Source of the DNA: Thiothrix nivea DSM 5205
GTDB lineage: Bacteria; Pseudomonadota; Gammaproteobacteria; Thiotrichales; Thiotrichaceae
Length of the DNA stretch: 64,000 nt
Direction of reading: 5' to 3'
Assembly (NCBI RefSeq): GCF_000260135.1
Contig: NZ_JH651384.1
Coordinates: 189,693-253,692 of the forward strand
In this document: piece by piece, positions 41,266 through 52,891 of the stretch
How positions within the stretch are numbered: position 1 is the stretch's first letter
Layout: the number at the start of each line of letters is the position of its first letter
Made by a program: the position numbers and the translations under genes
The notes under the pieces: model-generated
The model's database searches: none
What the model was told of the DNA's origin: nothing
The model's input: the letters and a program-made list of their open reading frames with translations, nothing else

Positions 41266-42641
41266 GCACGCTGACACTCGAACGCGGCCTCAACGAATTC
41301 AAGGCGCAACTCGACGCGCCGATGGCCAGTTTCTTCTCCTCCTGCGTGCATTGCGGGATGTGTGCGGAAGCCTGTTTGTTCTACACCGAAAACCCTGACC
41401 CCAAATTCACGCCCATCTACAAGCTGGAGCCGATGCGCCGCGTGTGGGAACAGGAATACACCCTGATCGGCAAACTGAAAAAAGCCCTGGGGCTAAGCAA
41501 GCCTGTCACGGATACCGAACTCGCCGAATGGCAGGAGCTGGTTTACAACAACTGCTCCCTGTGCGGACGTTGCTCGGCGGTTTGCCCGGTCGGCAACGAC
41601 ATCACCTACATGATCCGCAAGATGCGTGAAGGCATGGTCGCTTCCGGACACGTGCCGGAAGGGCTGGTCGGTGCTTCCACCCGTGCCGTGCAGATCGGTA
41701 GCCCGATGGGTGTGCGCCTGCCAGCCCTGCAAGCGCAGGTCAAACACATTGAGAAAGCCACCGGTCTGGAAGTGCCTTTCGACAAGGAGGGCGCGGAATA
41801 CCTGTTGATGTTGTCCTCGATGGAAATCATGAACTACCCGGAATATCTGGAAGCCGTCGGCAAAATCCTCACCAACGCAGGCAAGACCTGGACGCTGAGT
41901 TCGGATTGTTTCGAGGCCACCAACTCCGGCATCCAGATTGGCTCGTCAGACATTGCGAGGGAGCTGGTCAGCCGCATCGTCAACGCCGCCGAAAAGCTGA
42001 AAGTCAAAACCGTGATCAGCCCCGAATGTGGGCACGCCTATACCGCGTTGCGCTGGGAAGGCCCCAATCTGATCGGGCGGCCTTACACTTTCGCGGCGAA
42101 GCACATCGTCGAGGTTCTGGATGAATTGCGGGCGGAAGGTCTGCTGCAAACCGAAGGTTTCGAGGACGCCAAAATGACCTTCCACGACCCCTGCCAGTTG
42201 GTGCGCCGTGGCGGTGTCATCGAGCAACCCCGTAACCTGCTCAACATGGTGGCGAAAAACTTCGTGGAAATGTCCGACCATGGCTACATGAACTGGTGTT
42301 GCGGTGCTGGTGGTGGTGTGTCTGCCAACGAAGACGCCGAAGAGGTCAAGCTCAAAGCCTTCCAGCGCAAGAAAAAGCAACTGGACGAACTGGGCGTCGA
42401 CACGCTGGTGACAGCCTGTGCCAACTGCCGCATCCAGTTGGAGGAAGGACTGGAAGTCAACCAGATGGATATGCCGGTGGTTGGCCTGACGGAAATGATC
42501 GCTGACCATTTGAAGAAAATCCCCCTCAATCCCCCTTTTGCAAAGGGGGAGGCAAGAGAGAGTGGCACGGATCAGGTTCCCCCCTTTGAAAAAGGGGGGT
42601 TAGGGGGGATTTCTCTTTCTGACAAGGGAGGTGCGGCATGA
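41262..42641 (+). CDS. isp2: FeS/heterodisulfide reductase-like subunit Isp2
   Basis: 459 residues. Two [4Fe-4S] sites: CVHCGMCAEACLFY (near residue 28) and CSLCGRCSAVCPVG (near residue 97). The C-terminal half carries the HdrB/DsrK-type Cys-rich domain: ECGHAYTALRWEG, HDPCQLVRRGG, NWCCGAGGG and TACANCRIQLEEG. It moves electrons between HynS and Isp1. The last 40 residues (IPLNPPFAKGEA ... VPPFEKGGLGGI) come from an inserted repeat and are not part of the family. Confidence 0.94.
   Translation: MSTLTLERGLNEFKAQLDAPMASFFSSCVHCGMCAEACLFYTENPDPKFTPIYKLEPMRRVWEQEYTLIGKLKKALGLSKPVTDTELAEWQELVYNNCSLCGRCSAVCPVGNDITYMIRKMREGMVASGHVPEGLVGASTRAVQIGSPMGVRLPALQAQVKHIEKATGLEVPFDKEGAEYLLMLSSMEIMNYPEYLEAVGKILTNAGKTWTLSSDCFEATNSGIQIGSSDIARELVSRIVNAAEKLKVKTVISPECGHAYTALRWEGPNLIGRPYTFAAKHIVEVLDELRAEGLLQTEGFEDAKMTFHDPCQLVRRGGVIEQPRNLLNMVAKNFVEMSDHGYMNWCCGAGGGVSANEDAEEVKLKAFQRKKKQLDELGVDTLVTACANCRIQLEEGLEVNQMDMPVVGLTEMIADHLKKIPLNPPFAKGEARESGTDQVPPFEKGGLGGISLSDKGGAA
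42517..42612. repeat. Palindromic mini-repeat forming the C-terminus of Isp2
   Basis: 96 bp with outer arms AAATCCCCC (42517-42525) and GGGGGATTT (42604-42612). Inside are two small palindromes: CCCCCTTTTGCAAAGGGGG, and CCCCCCTTTGAAAAAGGGGGG. The length is a multiple of three and there is no stop, so Isp2 reads straight through, adding PFAKGEA ... PPFEKGGLGG. The peptide is typical of a dispersed repeat in bacterial genomes. It differs in sequence from the hupK repeat. Confidence 0.88.
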
Positions 42642-43087
42642 TCACCAATGACGCTGATTTCCGCAAGGAACTGGAACAACTGAGTCTGGCGCAACAACGC
42701 CGGGTAGGCGCTGCCTTCGTGCGCAATGTGCTGGAGTTGACCGCTGACCCTGCCGTTGGCAAGGTGCTGGACGCCGCCGCCAATGCCGAAACCATTGCCG
42801 ATGATGAACTAGCGCTGGCTTTCAGGAATGCCAAGGCCGCCGCGCTGGAAAGCCACACCCGCTGCGGCGCGGATTGTGACTGGGCTTCACAGGCCGGTTA
42901 CTTCGTCGCCCGCGCCGCCTCCGCTTTGGTTGCACCTGCGAAAGAAGCCAAAGCCCCAGCTTGGGAAGCCGCTGCCAATGCGCGCATGGCGCGTACCTGC
43001 GGCATGATCGAATCCGCCGACGCCACCATGCACGAGGAAAGCGAGGTACAGTACCGCATCCTTGAGCAGTTCCTGAACGACATTTGA
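42638..43087 (+). CDS. Unknown protein encoded between isp2 and hynL
   Basis: 149 residues, mostly helical and rich in Ala (AAANAETIADDELALAFRNAKAAALES, APAWEAAANARMARTCGMIES). No signal or membrane segment. Two Cys in RCGADCDW may bind metal. It overlaps isp2 by four bases and hynL starts 10 bases later, so it is firmly in the operon. I do not recognise the family; a chaperone or assembly role is possible from position alone. Confidence 0.8.
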   Translation: MITNDADFRKELEQLSLAQQRRVGAAFVRNVLELTADPAVGKVLDAAANAETIADDELALAFRNAKAAALESHTRCGADCDWASQAGYFVARAASALVAPAKEAKAPAWEAAANARMARTCGMIESADATMHEESEVQYRILEQFLNDI

Positions 43088-43097
43088 GGACAAGAAC

Positions 43098-44819
<1,722 letters not shown>

Positions 44820-44840
44820 TGGTGATGGATAGGTTGAAAG

Positions 44841-45949
44841 TGATCTGACCCAGCAATTCCGGACATCTCAAGAAGTGAGAGCTTTAGCCTCAAAGTCCAC
44901 CGGGCTGAGATAGCCAAGTGTACTGTGCAGGCGGTTGCGGTTGTAGTCCGTTTCGATATATTCAAACACGGTTTGCTTCATATGTTCACGGGTGGCAAAG
45001 CGTTCACCCTGGATGGCCTCCACTTTCAGGGAATGGAAGAAGCTTTCAGCACAGGCATTGTCATAACAGTTCCCTTTGGCACTCATGCTGCCAAGCAGTT
45101 GATACTTTTGTAACAAATCCCGGTAGGCATGTGAACAGTATTGGCTGCCACGGTCAGAATGCACAACCACGCCTTTGGGGCGTTTGCGCTTGAAAATGGC
45201 CATTTGCAGGGCATCACACACCAAATCAGCGGTCATGCGCTCACCCATAGCCCAGCCAATCACCTGGCGTGAAAACAGGTCAATCACAACGGCGAGATAG
45301 GGCCAGCCTTCGTCTGTCCCCAGGTAGGTGATGTCACCCACCCACTTTTGGTTGGGTGCTGTGGCGGTGAAGTCTTGCCCCAGCAGGTTATCAAATACCG
45401 GCAGGTTGTGGTTACTGTTGGTGGTGGCCTTGAACTTACGGGCAGCCTTGGCAACCAGCCCTTGGCGGCGCAGGCTGGCAGCAACGGTCTTGCGGTTACA
45501 GGCATGGCCTTGTTTGACCAATATACGTTGCAACCGGCGTGCGCCGGAACGGCTTTTGTGTTTGGTAAACAAGCGGGCAACCTCCTGATCAAACTCAGCT
45601 TTTTGTTGCCGCTGGCTTTTTTTAGGATGGACACCTCTTCCTGTGCTACTGCCAGTTCACGGCGCAAGCGGGCGTTTTCGGTTGACAGTTCCTGTTCACG
45701 TTGGCTGACCGTCTGTTGGTGCTGTTGCTGGCTGCGCCATTGGTACAGTTGCGGTTCGCGCAAGCCCAATTGCCGCGCTGCTTCAGGTACACCAAGCCGC
45801 TCTGCCAGTTTCAGGGCTTCAGCCTTGTAGCTGGCGCTGTGGCGGGTATAGGGCTTTTTGTCGGTTTTTGCAGTTTTCATCGTTCACCTCAAGGTCAAGT
45901 ACGTAGTGTACTCACTTCTTGCTGTGTCCGGAGGTGCTGGGCCGGATCA
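44841..45949 (-). mobile_element. IS3-family insertion sequence downstream of hynL
   Basis: 1109 bp with long imperfect inverted repeats: TGATCTGACCCAGCAATTCC at the left end and TGATCCGGCCCAGCACCTCC read inward from the right. Both continue into CGGACA and, after a short mismatch, CAAGAAGTGAG. No clear target duplication is seen (AAG against GAA), which may reflect its insertion next to older IS debris or a later rearrangement. Confidence 0.88.
44868..45880 (-). CDS. IS3-family transposase OrfAB (frameshift)
   Basis: OrfA starts at ATG 45880 with [20 protein letters not shown] and a leucine-zipper-like region ending [13 protein letters not shown]. At CCTAAAAAAAGCC (classic A AAA AAG slippery site) a -1 shift leads into Orf[21 protein letters not shown], then [34 protein letters not shown] and [21 protein letters not shown], the IS3 DDE core, ending at 44868. 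Both frames and the slip site are intact, so this copy could be active. Confidence 0.92.
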
Positions 45950-46072
45950 GAAAACCGAATTTTCATTTGCCGACGGTATACAACCATTGGGGACAAAGCC
46001 CCGATTGAATTTGAGACGGGGCAATGGGCTAAATCCGCTTAACAAGGTGTCCGGTTTTACTTGACCAGAACA
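45950..46072 (+). mobile_element. Remnant of another IS3-family element
   Basis: Only the 3' end is left: a coding tail (CRRYTTIGDKAPIEFETGQWAKSA then stop at 46042), which resembles the conserved end of IS3 OrfB, and the terminal repeat TGTCCGGTTTTACTTGACCA followed by GAACA, ending at 46072. The intact IS3 element at 44841-45949 abuts it, so it was probably truncated by that insertion or by deletion. Confidence 0.65.
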
Positions 46073-46202
46073 CCCCCAACAGGTTGGTCAATCCGGTCGC
46101 CGTCGCGTAGTCAAAGGTGACGCTCAGGTAGTCTGTGTAGAAGTCGAGGCAGTTCTGTTCATCCTCGAAATATCGCTGGCCACACTGGCTACTGCGTAAC
46201 AT
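46029..46202 (-). pseudogene. Truncated gene fragment, possibly a transposase N-terminus
   Basis: From ATG 46202 the minus frame reads 43 residues of apparent gene (LRSSQCGQRYFEDEQNCLDF, then YTDYLSVTFDYATATGLTNLL) before it runs into the IS3 remnant and stops at 46029. The style, Cys-containing start followed by an aromatic helix and TATGLTNLL, reminds me of IS4/IS701-type transposases, with low certainty. Together with the remnant it accounts for the 330 bases between the IS3 element and cmk. Confidence 0.45.
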
Positions 46203-46279
46203 CAGCTATGAATTCCAGATGCCATCCGGAGAGCGATATAGTATCCTTCAGGCTCCGTTTCAGAACCCCTCGTAATGCC

Positions 46280-46936
46280 ATGCACATTGATACTGTTCCT
46301 GTCATCACCATCGACGGCCCCGCCGGAGCGGGCAAGGGCACGATTGCCTGCCTGTTGGCGCAAAAACTCGGTTGGCACATGCTCGACAGTGGTGCCATTT
46401 ACCGCGTAGCCGCATTGGCTGCGTTACAACGCAAGCTGGATTTGCAGGATGAAACCACACTCGCAGCCATGATTCCCATCCTGAAAATCGAATTTCGGGA
46501 TGGGGAAGCCTGGCTGGATGGCGAAGTCGTTACAGGTGAAATCCGCAACGAAAACTGCGCCAGCGCCACGTCAAAAATTGCCGCTTTGCCTGCTGTACGT
46601 GCAGCCCTGCTTGAGCTTCAGCGCAGTTTCCAGCAGTCTCCCGGGCTGGTTGCCGATGGCCGTGATATGGGTACGGTCGTTTTCCCTGGGGCAAACCATA
46701 AGTTTTACCTGACGGCCAGCGCCGAAATACGTGCCGAACGTCGCCTGAAACAGTTGAGTGAACAAGGGCTTAGTGCTAAACTCTGCGACCTTATTCAGGA
46801 CATCAATGCCCGCGATGAGCGCGACGCCAGCCGCCCGGTAGCCCCGCTAAAACCTGCTGATGATGCAGTGTTAATAGATACCAGTTCGCTGGATCGGGGC
46901 GAAGTATTCGCGGTAGTTTTACGCCATATTGCGTAA
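46280..46936 (+). CDS. cmk: Cytidylate kinase
   Basis: 218 residues from ATG 46280. It phosphorylates CMP and dCMP. The P-loop is ITIDGPAGAGKGTIA, then LDSGAIYRVAAL, DGRDMGTVVFPGANHKFYLTAS and INARDERDASRPVAPL, all standard. It precedes rpsA with a hairpin terminator between, the common gammaproteobacterial order. Confidence 0.97.
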   Translation: MHIDTVPVITIDGPAGAGKGTIACLLAQKLGWHMLDSGAIYRVAALAALQRKLDLQDETTLAAMIPILKIEFRDGEAWLDGEVVTGEIRNENCASATSKIAALPAVRAALLELQRSFQQSPGLVADGRDMGTVVFPGANHKFYLTASAEIRAERRLKQLSEQGLSAKLCDLIQDINARDERDASRPVAPLKPADDAVLIDTSSLDRGEVFAVVLRHIA

Positions 46937-46965
46937 CCATTTGATTTGAAAAATAATTTCGAGCT

Positions 46966-46993
46966 AGCCCTGACCAGGAAGTCCGGGCTTTTT
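46966..46993 (+). terminator. Hairpin terminator/attenuator between cmk and rpsA
   Basis: AGCCC-T-GAC pairs with GTC-C-GGGCT around a six-base loop, followed by a short T-run (46989-46993). It lies 30 bases after cmk and 66 bases before rpsA, so it likely reduces read-through into the ribosomal gene. Confidence 0.65.
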
Positions 46994-47058
46994 ACGTTTT
47001 AACCCGTCATGCAAGGAATGCGTTGGCGATAATCATTGTTTAACAGGTATTTTTATTC

Positions 47059-48726
47059 ATGACTGAAAGTTTTGCTGAACTGTTTGAAGAGAGCCTTTCC
47101 TACACCCAAATGCAGCCGGGCGCTCTGCTCAATGCAACAGTTCTCGAAGTACGTAACGATTTCATCATCGTTAGCGCTGGCCTGAAATCCGAAGGCGTTA
47201 TCCCAGCCGAGCAGTTCAAGAACGAGCGCGGCGAAATTACCGTCAAAGTTGGTGATCTGGTAGAAGTGGCTCTGGATACCGTGGAAGACGGTTTCGGCGA
47301 AACCCGCCTTTCCCGTGAAAAAGCCCGCCGTCTGCGTGCTTGGGAAATTCTGGAAGAAGCCTTCAACAACGAAGAAATCATCACCGGCACCATCACTGGT
47401 AAAGTCAAGGGCGGCTTTGTGGTTGAACTGGGCGACATCCGTGCGTTCTTGCCGGGTTCCCTGGTTGATGTACGCCCTGTGCGCGACACTTCCTATCTGG
47501 AAAACAAGGAACTGGAATTCAAGCTGATCAAGCTCGACCAGAAGCGCAACAACGTGGTTGTTTCCCGCCGTGCAGTAGTAGAAGAAGAATACAGCGCGGA
47601 ACGCGAAGCGCTGATGGAAAACCTGCAAGAAGGTCAGGTAGTCAAGGGTATCGTCAAGAACCTCACCGACTACGGCGCGTTCCTCGACCTGGGTGGCATC
47701 GACGGTTTGCTGCACATTACCGACATGGCCTGGAAGCGTGTCAAGCATCCTTCCGAAGTGGTCAATATCGGTGATGAAATCGACGTTAAAGTCCTCAAGT
47801 TCGATCGCGACAAGAACCGTGTATCCCTCGGCCTCAAACAGCTGGGCGAAGATCCATGGCAAGATCTGGTGCGCCGTTACCCATCCGGCACCCGCATCTT
47901 TGGCAAGGTTAGCAACCTGACCGACTACGGCTGCTTCGTTGAAATCGAAGATGGTGTTGAAGGTCTGGTGCACGTCTCTGAAATGGACTGGACTAACAAG
48001 AACGTCAACCCTGCGAAAGTTGTAACCCTGGGCGATGAAGTGGAAGTCATGATCCTCGACATCGACGCAGAGCGCCGTCGTATTTCCTTGGGCATGAAGC
48101 AGTGCCAGCCTAACCCGTGGGATGAGTTCGCAGCCAACCACAACAAGGGCGACCGCGTTTCCGGCAAGATCAAATCCATCACTGACTTCGGTATCTTCAT
48201 CGGTCTGGATGGCGGCATCGACGGCCTGGTTCACCTGTCTGACATTTCCTGGAACATGCCGGGCGAAGAAGCTGTGCGTAGCTACAAGAAAGGTGACGAA
48301 GTGGAAGCGGTCGTACTGGCTGTTGACCCAGAGCGTGAGCGTATCTCCCTCGGCATCAAGCAGATGGAGCAGGATCCGTTCTCAAACTTCGTGGCAGCCC
48401 ATTCCAAAGGCAGCGTAGTCAAGGGTACTGTGGTTGAAGTCACGCCCAAGGCCGCCAAAATTGATCTGGGTGAAGGCATCGAAGGCATCCTGCGCGCTTC
48501 TGAACTGTCCCGTGACCGCGTGGAAGATGCTCGTACACTGCTGAAAGAAGGCGACACCATTGAAGCCAAGTTCATGGGTGTTGATCGCAAGACCCGTTCC
48601 ATTAACCTGTCCATCAAGGCCAAGGATGATGAGGAAGAAGCCCGCGTGATGCGTGAGTACACTGGCCGTTCCGGTGGTGCTTCCACGTCTCTCGGCGATA
48701 TCTTCAAGGAACAGATGGGCGAATAA
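47059..48726 (+). CDS. rpsA: 30S ribosomal protein S1
   Basis: 555 residues, the normal length for six S1 repeats. Repeats are visible as [79 protein letters not shown], and [26 protein letters not shown] (each repeat about 87 residues apart). It binds mRNA for initiation. Codon use is that of a highly expressed gene. The antisense strand is open for long stretches for this reason only. Confidence 0.99.
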   Translation: MTESFAELFEESLSYTQMQPGALLNATVLEVRNDFIIVSAGLKSEGVIPAEQFKNERGEITVKVGDLVEVALDTVEDGFGETRLSREKARRLRAWEILEEAFNNEEIITGTITGKVKGGFVVELGDIRAFLPGSLVDVRPVRDTSYLENKELEFKLIKLDQKRNNVVVSRRAVVEEEYSAEREALMENLQEGQVVKGIVKNLTDYGAFLDLGGIDGLLHITDMAWKRVKHPSEVVNIGDEIDVKVLKFDRDKNRVSLGLKQLGEDPWQDLVRRYPSGTRIFGKVSNLTDYGCFVEIEDGVEGLVHVSEMDWTNKNVNPAKVVTLGDEVEVMILDIDAERRRISLGMKQCQPNPWDEFAANHNKGDRVSGKIKSITDFGIFIGLDGGIDGLVHLSDISWNMPGEEAVRSYKKGDEVEAVVLAVDPERERISLGIKQMEQDPFSNFVAAHSKGSVVKGTVVEVTPKAAKIDLGEGIEGILRASELSRDRVEDARTLLKEGDTIEAKFMGVDRKTRSINLSIKAKDDEEEARVMREYTGRSGGASTSLGDIFKEQMGE

Positions 48727-48750
48727 TAATCGCCATCAGGAAGGTATAAG

Positions 48751-48802
48751 GGCTATGGATAGCCTATAGTTCTGGCAGATGCGGTTAACCCACATCTGCC
48801 AG
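48751..48802. repeat. Two successive hairpins between rpsA and ihfB
   Basis: GGCTAT-GG-ATAGCC (48751-48764), and CTGGCAGATG with CATCTGCCAG (48772-48781 and 48793-48802, 11-base loop). Neither is followed by a T-run. They may be mRNA stabilisers, a weak terminator of rpsA, or an attenuator of ihfB. Confidence 0.6.
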
Positions 48803-48858
48803 TTCCCCGGTAAATGCCAATCAGCAATAATCCCGTCGCTTGATCAGGAGTGGAATGG

Positions 48859-49164
48859 ATGACCAAATCTGAAATCATTGATATTTTGTCACGCAAACAA
48901 AGCCATCTCAGCAGCCGCGATGTAGAGCTTTCCGTGAAACTGCTGCTGGACAAAATGAGCGAATCACTGGCCGATGGTGGACGTATAGAAGTGCGTGGTT
49001 TTGGCAGTTTCTCGTTGCACCACCGCGCTGCGCGTAAAGGCCGCAACCCGAAAACCGGTGATCAAGTAGCCTTGCCGCCCAAGCACGTGCCCCATTTCAA
49101 GCCCGGCAAGGAATTGCGTGAACGGGTCAACGAATCCCGCGAACAGTATGCTATTCAGGACTAA
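48859..49164 (+). CDS. ihfB: Integration host factor beta subunit
   Basis: 101 residues from ATG 48859; AGGAG eight bases upstream. A DNA-bending histone-like protein: [21 protein letters not shown], then [27 protein letters not shown], with the DNA-intercalating Pro in RNPKTGD. IHF typically assists sigma-54 promoters such as the hupS promoter in this window. Standard order rpsA-ihfB-lapB. Confidence 0.97.
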   Translation: MTKSEIIDILSRKQSHLSSRDVELSVKLLLDKMSESLADGGRIEVRGFGSFSLHHRAARKGRNPKTGDQVALPPKHVPHFKPGKELRERVNESREQYAIQD

Positions 49165-49200
49165 TTGGGCTGTTGCTGTTTTTGCGCACAAATGCACAAA

Positions 49201-49224
49201 GGGAGGCACAATGCCTCCTTTTTT
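49201..49224 (+). terminator. Rho-independent terminator after ihfB
   Basis: GGAGGCA (49202-49208), loop CAA, TGCCTCC (49212-49218), then six T. The A-rich left side also lets the stem extend. Confidence 0.9.
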
Positions 49225-49237
49225 ATATTAAGCACCC

Positions 49238-50386
49238 ATGCAAGAAATCCTCTTTTTATTATTGCCGATAGCCTTTTATTCAGGCTGGCAAGCTGCCCGC
49301 AAACGCTATAAAGGGCGTCAGGAAAAGCGCAAGGAAATTTCCGTGCGTTTTGTCCGTGGGATCAACTACCTGTTGAGTGAGGAACCCGACAAGGCGCTGG
49401 ATGTCTTCCTCAATTACCCGGAAATTGACGAGTACACAGCCAATACCTTCCTGTTGCTGGGCAATCTTTTCCGTAACCGGGGGGAAATCAATCGCGCCCT
49501 GCGTATCCATCAGAATCTGGTGGCACGTTCCGACCTGAGCAAATCGCAGCGCCTATCCGCGATGCTGGCGCTGGGGGAAGATTTTTTTGCTGCTGGTATG
49601 CTGGATCGGGCTGAAAGTGTGTTTTCCGAACTGCTCAAGGATGACCCTAAACGTGCTGATGCTTGTGAGCCATTACGCAATATTTATGAACAGCTGCATG
49701 AATGGGACAAGGCTATCGAAATTGCCCAGTGCACCCAGCAACGCAGCAAGGTGGATCAGAGCCGCCTGATTGCACATTACTATTGCGAGCTGGCAGCCCA
49801 GGAATTGCAGAAGCAAAACCTGTTCAAAGCCGAAGAGACCATCAAAAAAGCTGCCAAAGCCTATCCCGACTCGGCGCGGGTTTTAGTTTTAAAGGGTGAC
49901 CTTGCTTATGCCCGCGCCCAGCGGGATGAGGCACTGGAGATCTATCAGCAGGCTATTCGCCAGGATACCCGCCTATTAGGTATGCTTTTCAATCAGTTAA
50001 TTAATAATTTTAAGTATTCACATGAACTTGAGCGCCTGTATGCCTTTATCCAACAAACATTCGCCAAAACGCGGGATGCCAGATTGTTTGGCTACCTGCT
50101 GCAATTGGCCTACAAGCTGGGAAAAATCAGGGAAATGCGTGCCGAAGTTGAAGAGCATCTCAACAAAGGCAAGCCGACTTTGAACACCTTGGCCAGTTCT
50201 GCCCAAGTATTGGCTTCCTTGTGGCAAGAGGAACACACCTGTGAAATAACCCAGGTGCAAACCGCCTTGCAGCGTCTGGCCGCCAGCCAACCTGATTTTC
50301 AATGCAGCCATTGCGGTTATAAAATGCATGGCTACCTCTGGCGTTGCCCAGCTTGCCATCAGTGGGATACTGTCAGTAATGTCTAA
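49238..50386 (+). CDS. lapB: LPS assembly regulator LapB
   Basis: 382 residues. One N-terminal membrane segment ([17 protein letters not shown]), a long tetratricopeptide region (residues about 40-340, for example [27 protein letters not shown]), and a C-terminal rubredoxin-like zinc domain [23 protein letters not shown]. LapB controls LPS synthesis through LpxC turnover. pyrF follows 17 bases later, as is usual. Confidence 0.96.
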   Translation: MQEILFLLLPIAFYSGWQAARKRYKGRQEKRKEISVRFVRGINYLLSEEPDKALDVFLNYPEIDEYTANTFLLLGNLFRNRGEINRALRIHQNLVARSDLSKSQRLSAMLALGEDFFAAGMLDRAESVFSELLKDDPKRADACEPLRNIYEQLHEWDKAIEIAQCTQQRSKVDQSRLIAHYYCELAAQELQKQNLFKAEETIKKAAKAYPDSARVLVLKGDLAYARAQRDEALEIYQQAIRQDTRLLGMLFNQLINNFKYSHELERLYAFIQQTFAKTRDARLFGYLLQLAYKLGKIREMRAEVEEHLNKGKPTLNTLASSAQVLASLWQEEHTCEITQVQTALQRLAASQPDFQCSHCGYKMHGYLWRCPACHQWDTVSNV

Positions 50387-50403
50387 TTTTCAGGAATGAT
50401 TGC

Positions 50404-51090
50404 ATGTCCAGCCGTTTAATTATTGCTCTTGATTTCCCTTCCGCCGAACAAGCACTGGCCTTTGTCGCTCCGCTTGATCCTGCCCAATGCAAACTCAAGG
50501 TGGGATTTGAATTATTCGTGGCGGCAGGCCCTGATTTTGTGCGCCAACTGACGGGGCGTGGGTTCGATGTTTTTCTGGATCTGAAATTCCATGACATCCC
50601 CAATACGGTGGCCTCTGCCTGCAAATCCGCCGCTGCCCTTGGGGCGTGGATGATCAATGTCCATGCTTCCGGTGGCTCCAAAATGATGGCGGCGGCGCGG
50701 GCTGCTTTGCAGGAAGTGGGGAACCCGCCCAAGCTGATTGCCGTTACGGTACTGACCTCCATGGACAAGGCGCAACTGGCCGGGACAGGCGTTGGGGCAG
50801 AACCTGCCGTACAGGTCAAGCATTTAGCGCAACTGGCTGCTACTAACGGGTTGGATGGGGTTGTGTGTTCAGCGCAGGAAGCGGCTATGCTGCGGGAGGC
50901 GCTGGGGAACGATTTCCTGTTGGTGACGCCTGGCATCCGTCCAGCAGGCAGTAGCCAAGGCGACCAGTCACGGGTAATGACGCCTGCACAGGCACGGGAA
51001 GCAGGGGTCAGTTACGTCGTTGTGGGCAGGCCAATCACGCAAGCTGCCGACCCGCTAGCGGTGATTGCGCAGATCAATGCGGATTTGTAA
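50404..51090 (+). CDS. pyrF: Orotidine-5'-phosphate decarboxylase
   Basis: 228 residues. It makes UMP. The catalytic motif [11 protein letters not shown] is at about residues 59-69. [12 protein letters not shown] is at the start, and [24 protein letters not shown] with [12 protein letters not shown] closes the barrel. Its end overlaps the convergent hflD stop by 17 bases. Confidence 0.97.
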   Translation: MSSRLIIALDFPSAEQALAFVAPLDPAQCKLKVGFELFVAAGPDFVRQLTGRGFDVFLDLKFHDIPNTVASACKSAAALGAWMINVHASGGSKMMAAARAALQEVGNPPKLIAVTVLTSMDKAQLAGTGVGAEPAVQVKHLAQLAATNGLDGVVCSAQEAAMLREALGNDFLLVTPGIRPAGSSQGDQSRVMTPAQAREAGVSYVVVGRPITQAADPLAVIAQINADL

Positions 51091-51715
51091 GCAGCCGTTG
51101 CGCTTCTTTCTGCATCGCTCCACGGGCAAAGATCAGCTTCCAGCGGCTGCCGCCTGCCTGCCGCCACAGCAGGGCAGCACGCACACCAGCCAGTAACAGG
51201 GCGCGGATTTTGGCAGCATTTTCAGGTTGGGCAAGGTGGTTCTGGTCACCCTTGATCATGATGCGCGGGCCAATCTTGCTGATGGTATTGCTGTAAATTT
51301 CTGCTAGCCGTGCCACCATGTTGGGGTGGTTCATGGCGAAGAAATTGAGTTGCTGCTGGGCATTTTCAATATTTCTCAGTAGTGCTTGGAACATATCCGG
51401 GTCATTCGCCAACTTTTTTTCCAGATACAACAGGTTGACAGCGTAGCGGGTGGCTTCAATGTCCTTGAGGCGGCCATCTGGGGTCATGCTACCGGTGCCC
51501 AGCTGATGCATCAACACTTTGAAACCAGTGCGTAACTTTTCCAATCCACCGTAGAGGGATTCTGCCGAGTGGTTATCTTCTGTCAACACGCTGTTGATAC
51601 AAGCGTCGAACAGTTCGCTGTCAACCCTGCCGTGAGTGGCAATCTGGGTGACGCCTTCCACGCACTGGAACAGGGCGGCGAGGGCAATGGTTCGGTTGCG
51701 GGTGTTAGCTTCCAC
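51074..51715 (-). CDS. hflD: High frequency lysogenization protein homologue HflD
   Basis: 213 residues. Family features: [22 protein letters not shown] at the N-terminus, [13 protein letters not shown] in the middle and [23 protein letters not shown] near the C-terminus. It is a membrane-associated helical protein, function largely unknown. It lies downstream of mnmA, the typical gammaproteobacterial arrangement. Confidence 0.95.
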   Translation of the reverse strand: MEANTRNRTIALAALFQCVEGVTQIATHGRVDSELFDACINSVLTEDNHSAESLYGGLEKLRTGFKVLMHQLGTGSMTPDGRLKDIEATRYAVNLLYLEKKLANDPDMFQALLRNIENAQQQLNFFAMNHPNMVARLAEIYSNTISKIGPRIMIKGDQNHLAQPENAAKIRALLLAGVRAALLWRQAGGSRWKLIFARGAMQKEAQRLLTNPH

Positions 51716-51780
51716 GGTTTGTTGTCGTTCCGGATGTCTTTACCAGGGTACAGGATACGGCTTGGGCTATATAATTCAAG

Positions 51781-52890
51781 TTATCCCTTTGCATTGGGGC
51801 AGTCTGTGGCCATGGTTTCAATAATGCCACCGCCAAGACAAGTGTCGCCCTGATAGAACACGATGGATTGCCCCGGTGTGATGGCGCGCTGGGCATCAGG
51901 AAAACAAACGTCGCAACTATTGTCTGGCAGAAGCCTCACTTCGCAGGTTTCTTCCGTCTGGCGGTAGCGGATTTTGGCTTTGCATCCAAACCTGTCAGCA
52001 GGTGGTTTGCCTGCTATCCAATGAAGTTGGGATGCCAGCAGGAAATGTTTCATCAGGAGTGCGTGCTGATGCCCCTGGGTAACGATCAGGCGGTTATTGG
52101 ACATGTCCTTGTCAACCACGAACCAAGGGGCTTCCGTTGCATCTTTGCGCCCGCCAATACCCAAGCCCTGCCGTTGGCCAAGGGTGTAATACATCAGACC
52201 GTGGTGTTTGCCGATCACTTCGCCATCCGCCGTTACGATGCCCCCAGGGCGCGCAGGCAGGAAGCGTTGCAGGAAATCACGGAATTTGCGTTCACCGATG
52301 AAGCAGATGCCGGTGCTGTCCTTCTTGCGGGCGGTGCTGAAACCGACCTCAAGCGCAATGTCCCGCACCCGGCTTTTTTCCAGTTCACCAACAGGAAACA
52401 GGCTGCGTTGCAACTGGTGTTGTTGCAGGGTGTAGAGGAAATAGGTCTGGTCTTTGTTGTCGTCCACGCCTTTGAGCATCTGCACACTGCCGTCGGGCTC
52501 GTGGGTGATGCGTGCGTAATGGCCAGTAGCGATATAATCCGCCCCCAGTTCCAGTGCGAGATCAAGAAAAGCTCTGAACTTGATTTCCTTGTTGCACATG
52601 ATGTCTGGGTTGGGAGTACGCCCGGCACGGTATTCGTCGAGGAAATAGGTGAACACCCGATCCCAGTATTCGGTGGCGAAATTACGCGTGTGCAGGGGGA
52701 TACCCAACTGGTTGGCCACCGCCTGGGCATCGGCGAGGTCAACGGCGGCGGAACAGTAGTCTTCCGTATCATCTTCCTCCCAGTTTTTCATAAACAACCC
52801 TTCAACCTGATAGCCCTGCTGGAGCAGGAGAAGGGCTGCAACAGAGGAATCTACCCCGCCGGACATGCCGACCATTACGCGCTTGCCCAT
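51781..52890 (-). CDS. mnmA: tRNA-uridine 2-thiolase MnmA
   Basis: 369 residues. It installs the 2-thio group on wobble U34 of tRNA. The PP-loop is [16 protein letters not shown]. The catalytic cysteines are in [13 protein letters not shown] and [12 protein letters not shown]. Other family marks are [11 protein letters not shown] and [11 protein letters not shown]. nudJ lies upstream by one base. Confidence 0.98.
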   Translation of the reverse strand: MGKRVMVGMSGGVDSSVAALLLLQQGYQVEGLFMKNWEEDDTEDYCSAAVDLADAQAVANQLGIPLHTRNFATEYWDRVFTYFLDEYRAGRTPNPDIMCNKEIKFRAFLDLALELGADYIATGHYARITHEPDGSVQMLKGVDDNKDQTYFLYTLQQHQLQRSLFPVGELEKSRVRDIALEVGFSTARKKDSTGICFIGERKFRDFLQRFLPARPGGIVTADGEVIGKHHGLMYYTLGQRQGLGIGGRKDATEAPWFVVDKDMSNNRLIVTQGHQHALLMKHFLLASQLHWIAGKPPADRFGCKAKIRYRQTEETCEVRLLPDNSCDVCFPDAQRAITPGQSIVFYQGDTCLGGGIIETMATDCPNAKG

Positions 52891-52891
52891 C

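Noticed and set aside
47053-48234. 393-residue minus-strand frame over rpsA
   Set aside because: Shadow of the strongly biased rpsA codons; composition is unlike a protein (many Phe, Val, His, Gln repeats) and no ribosome site is present.
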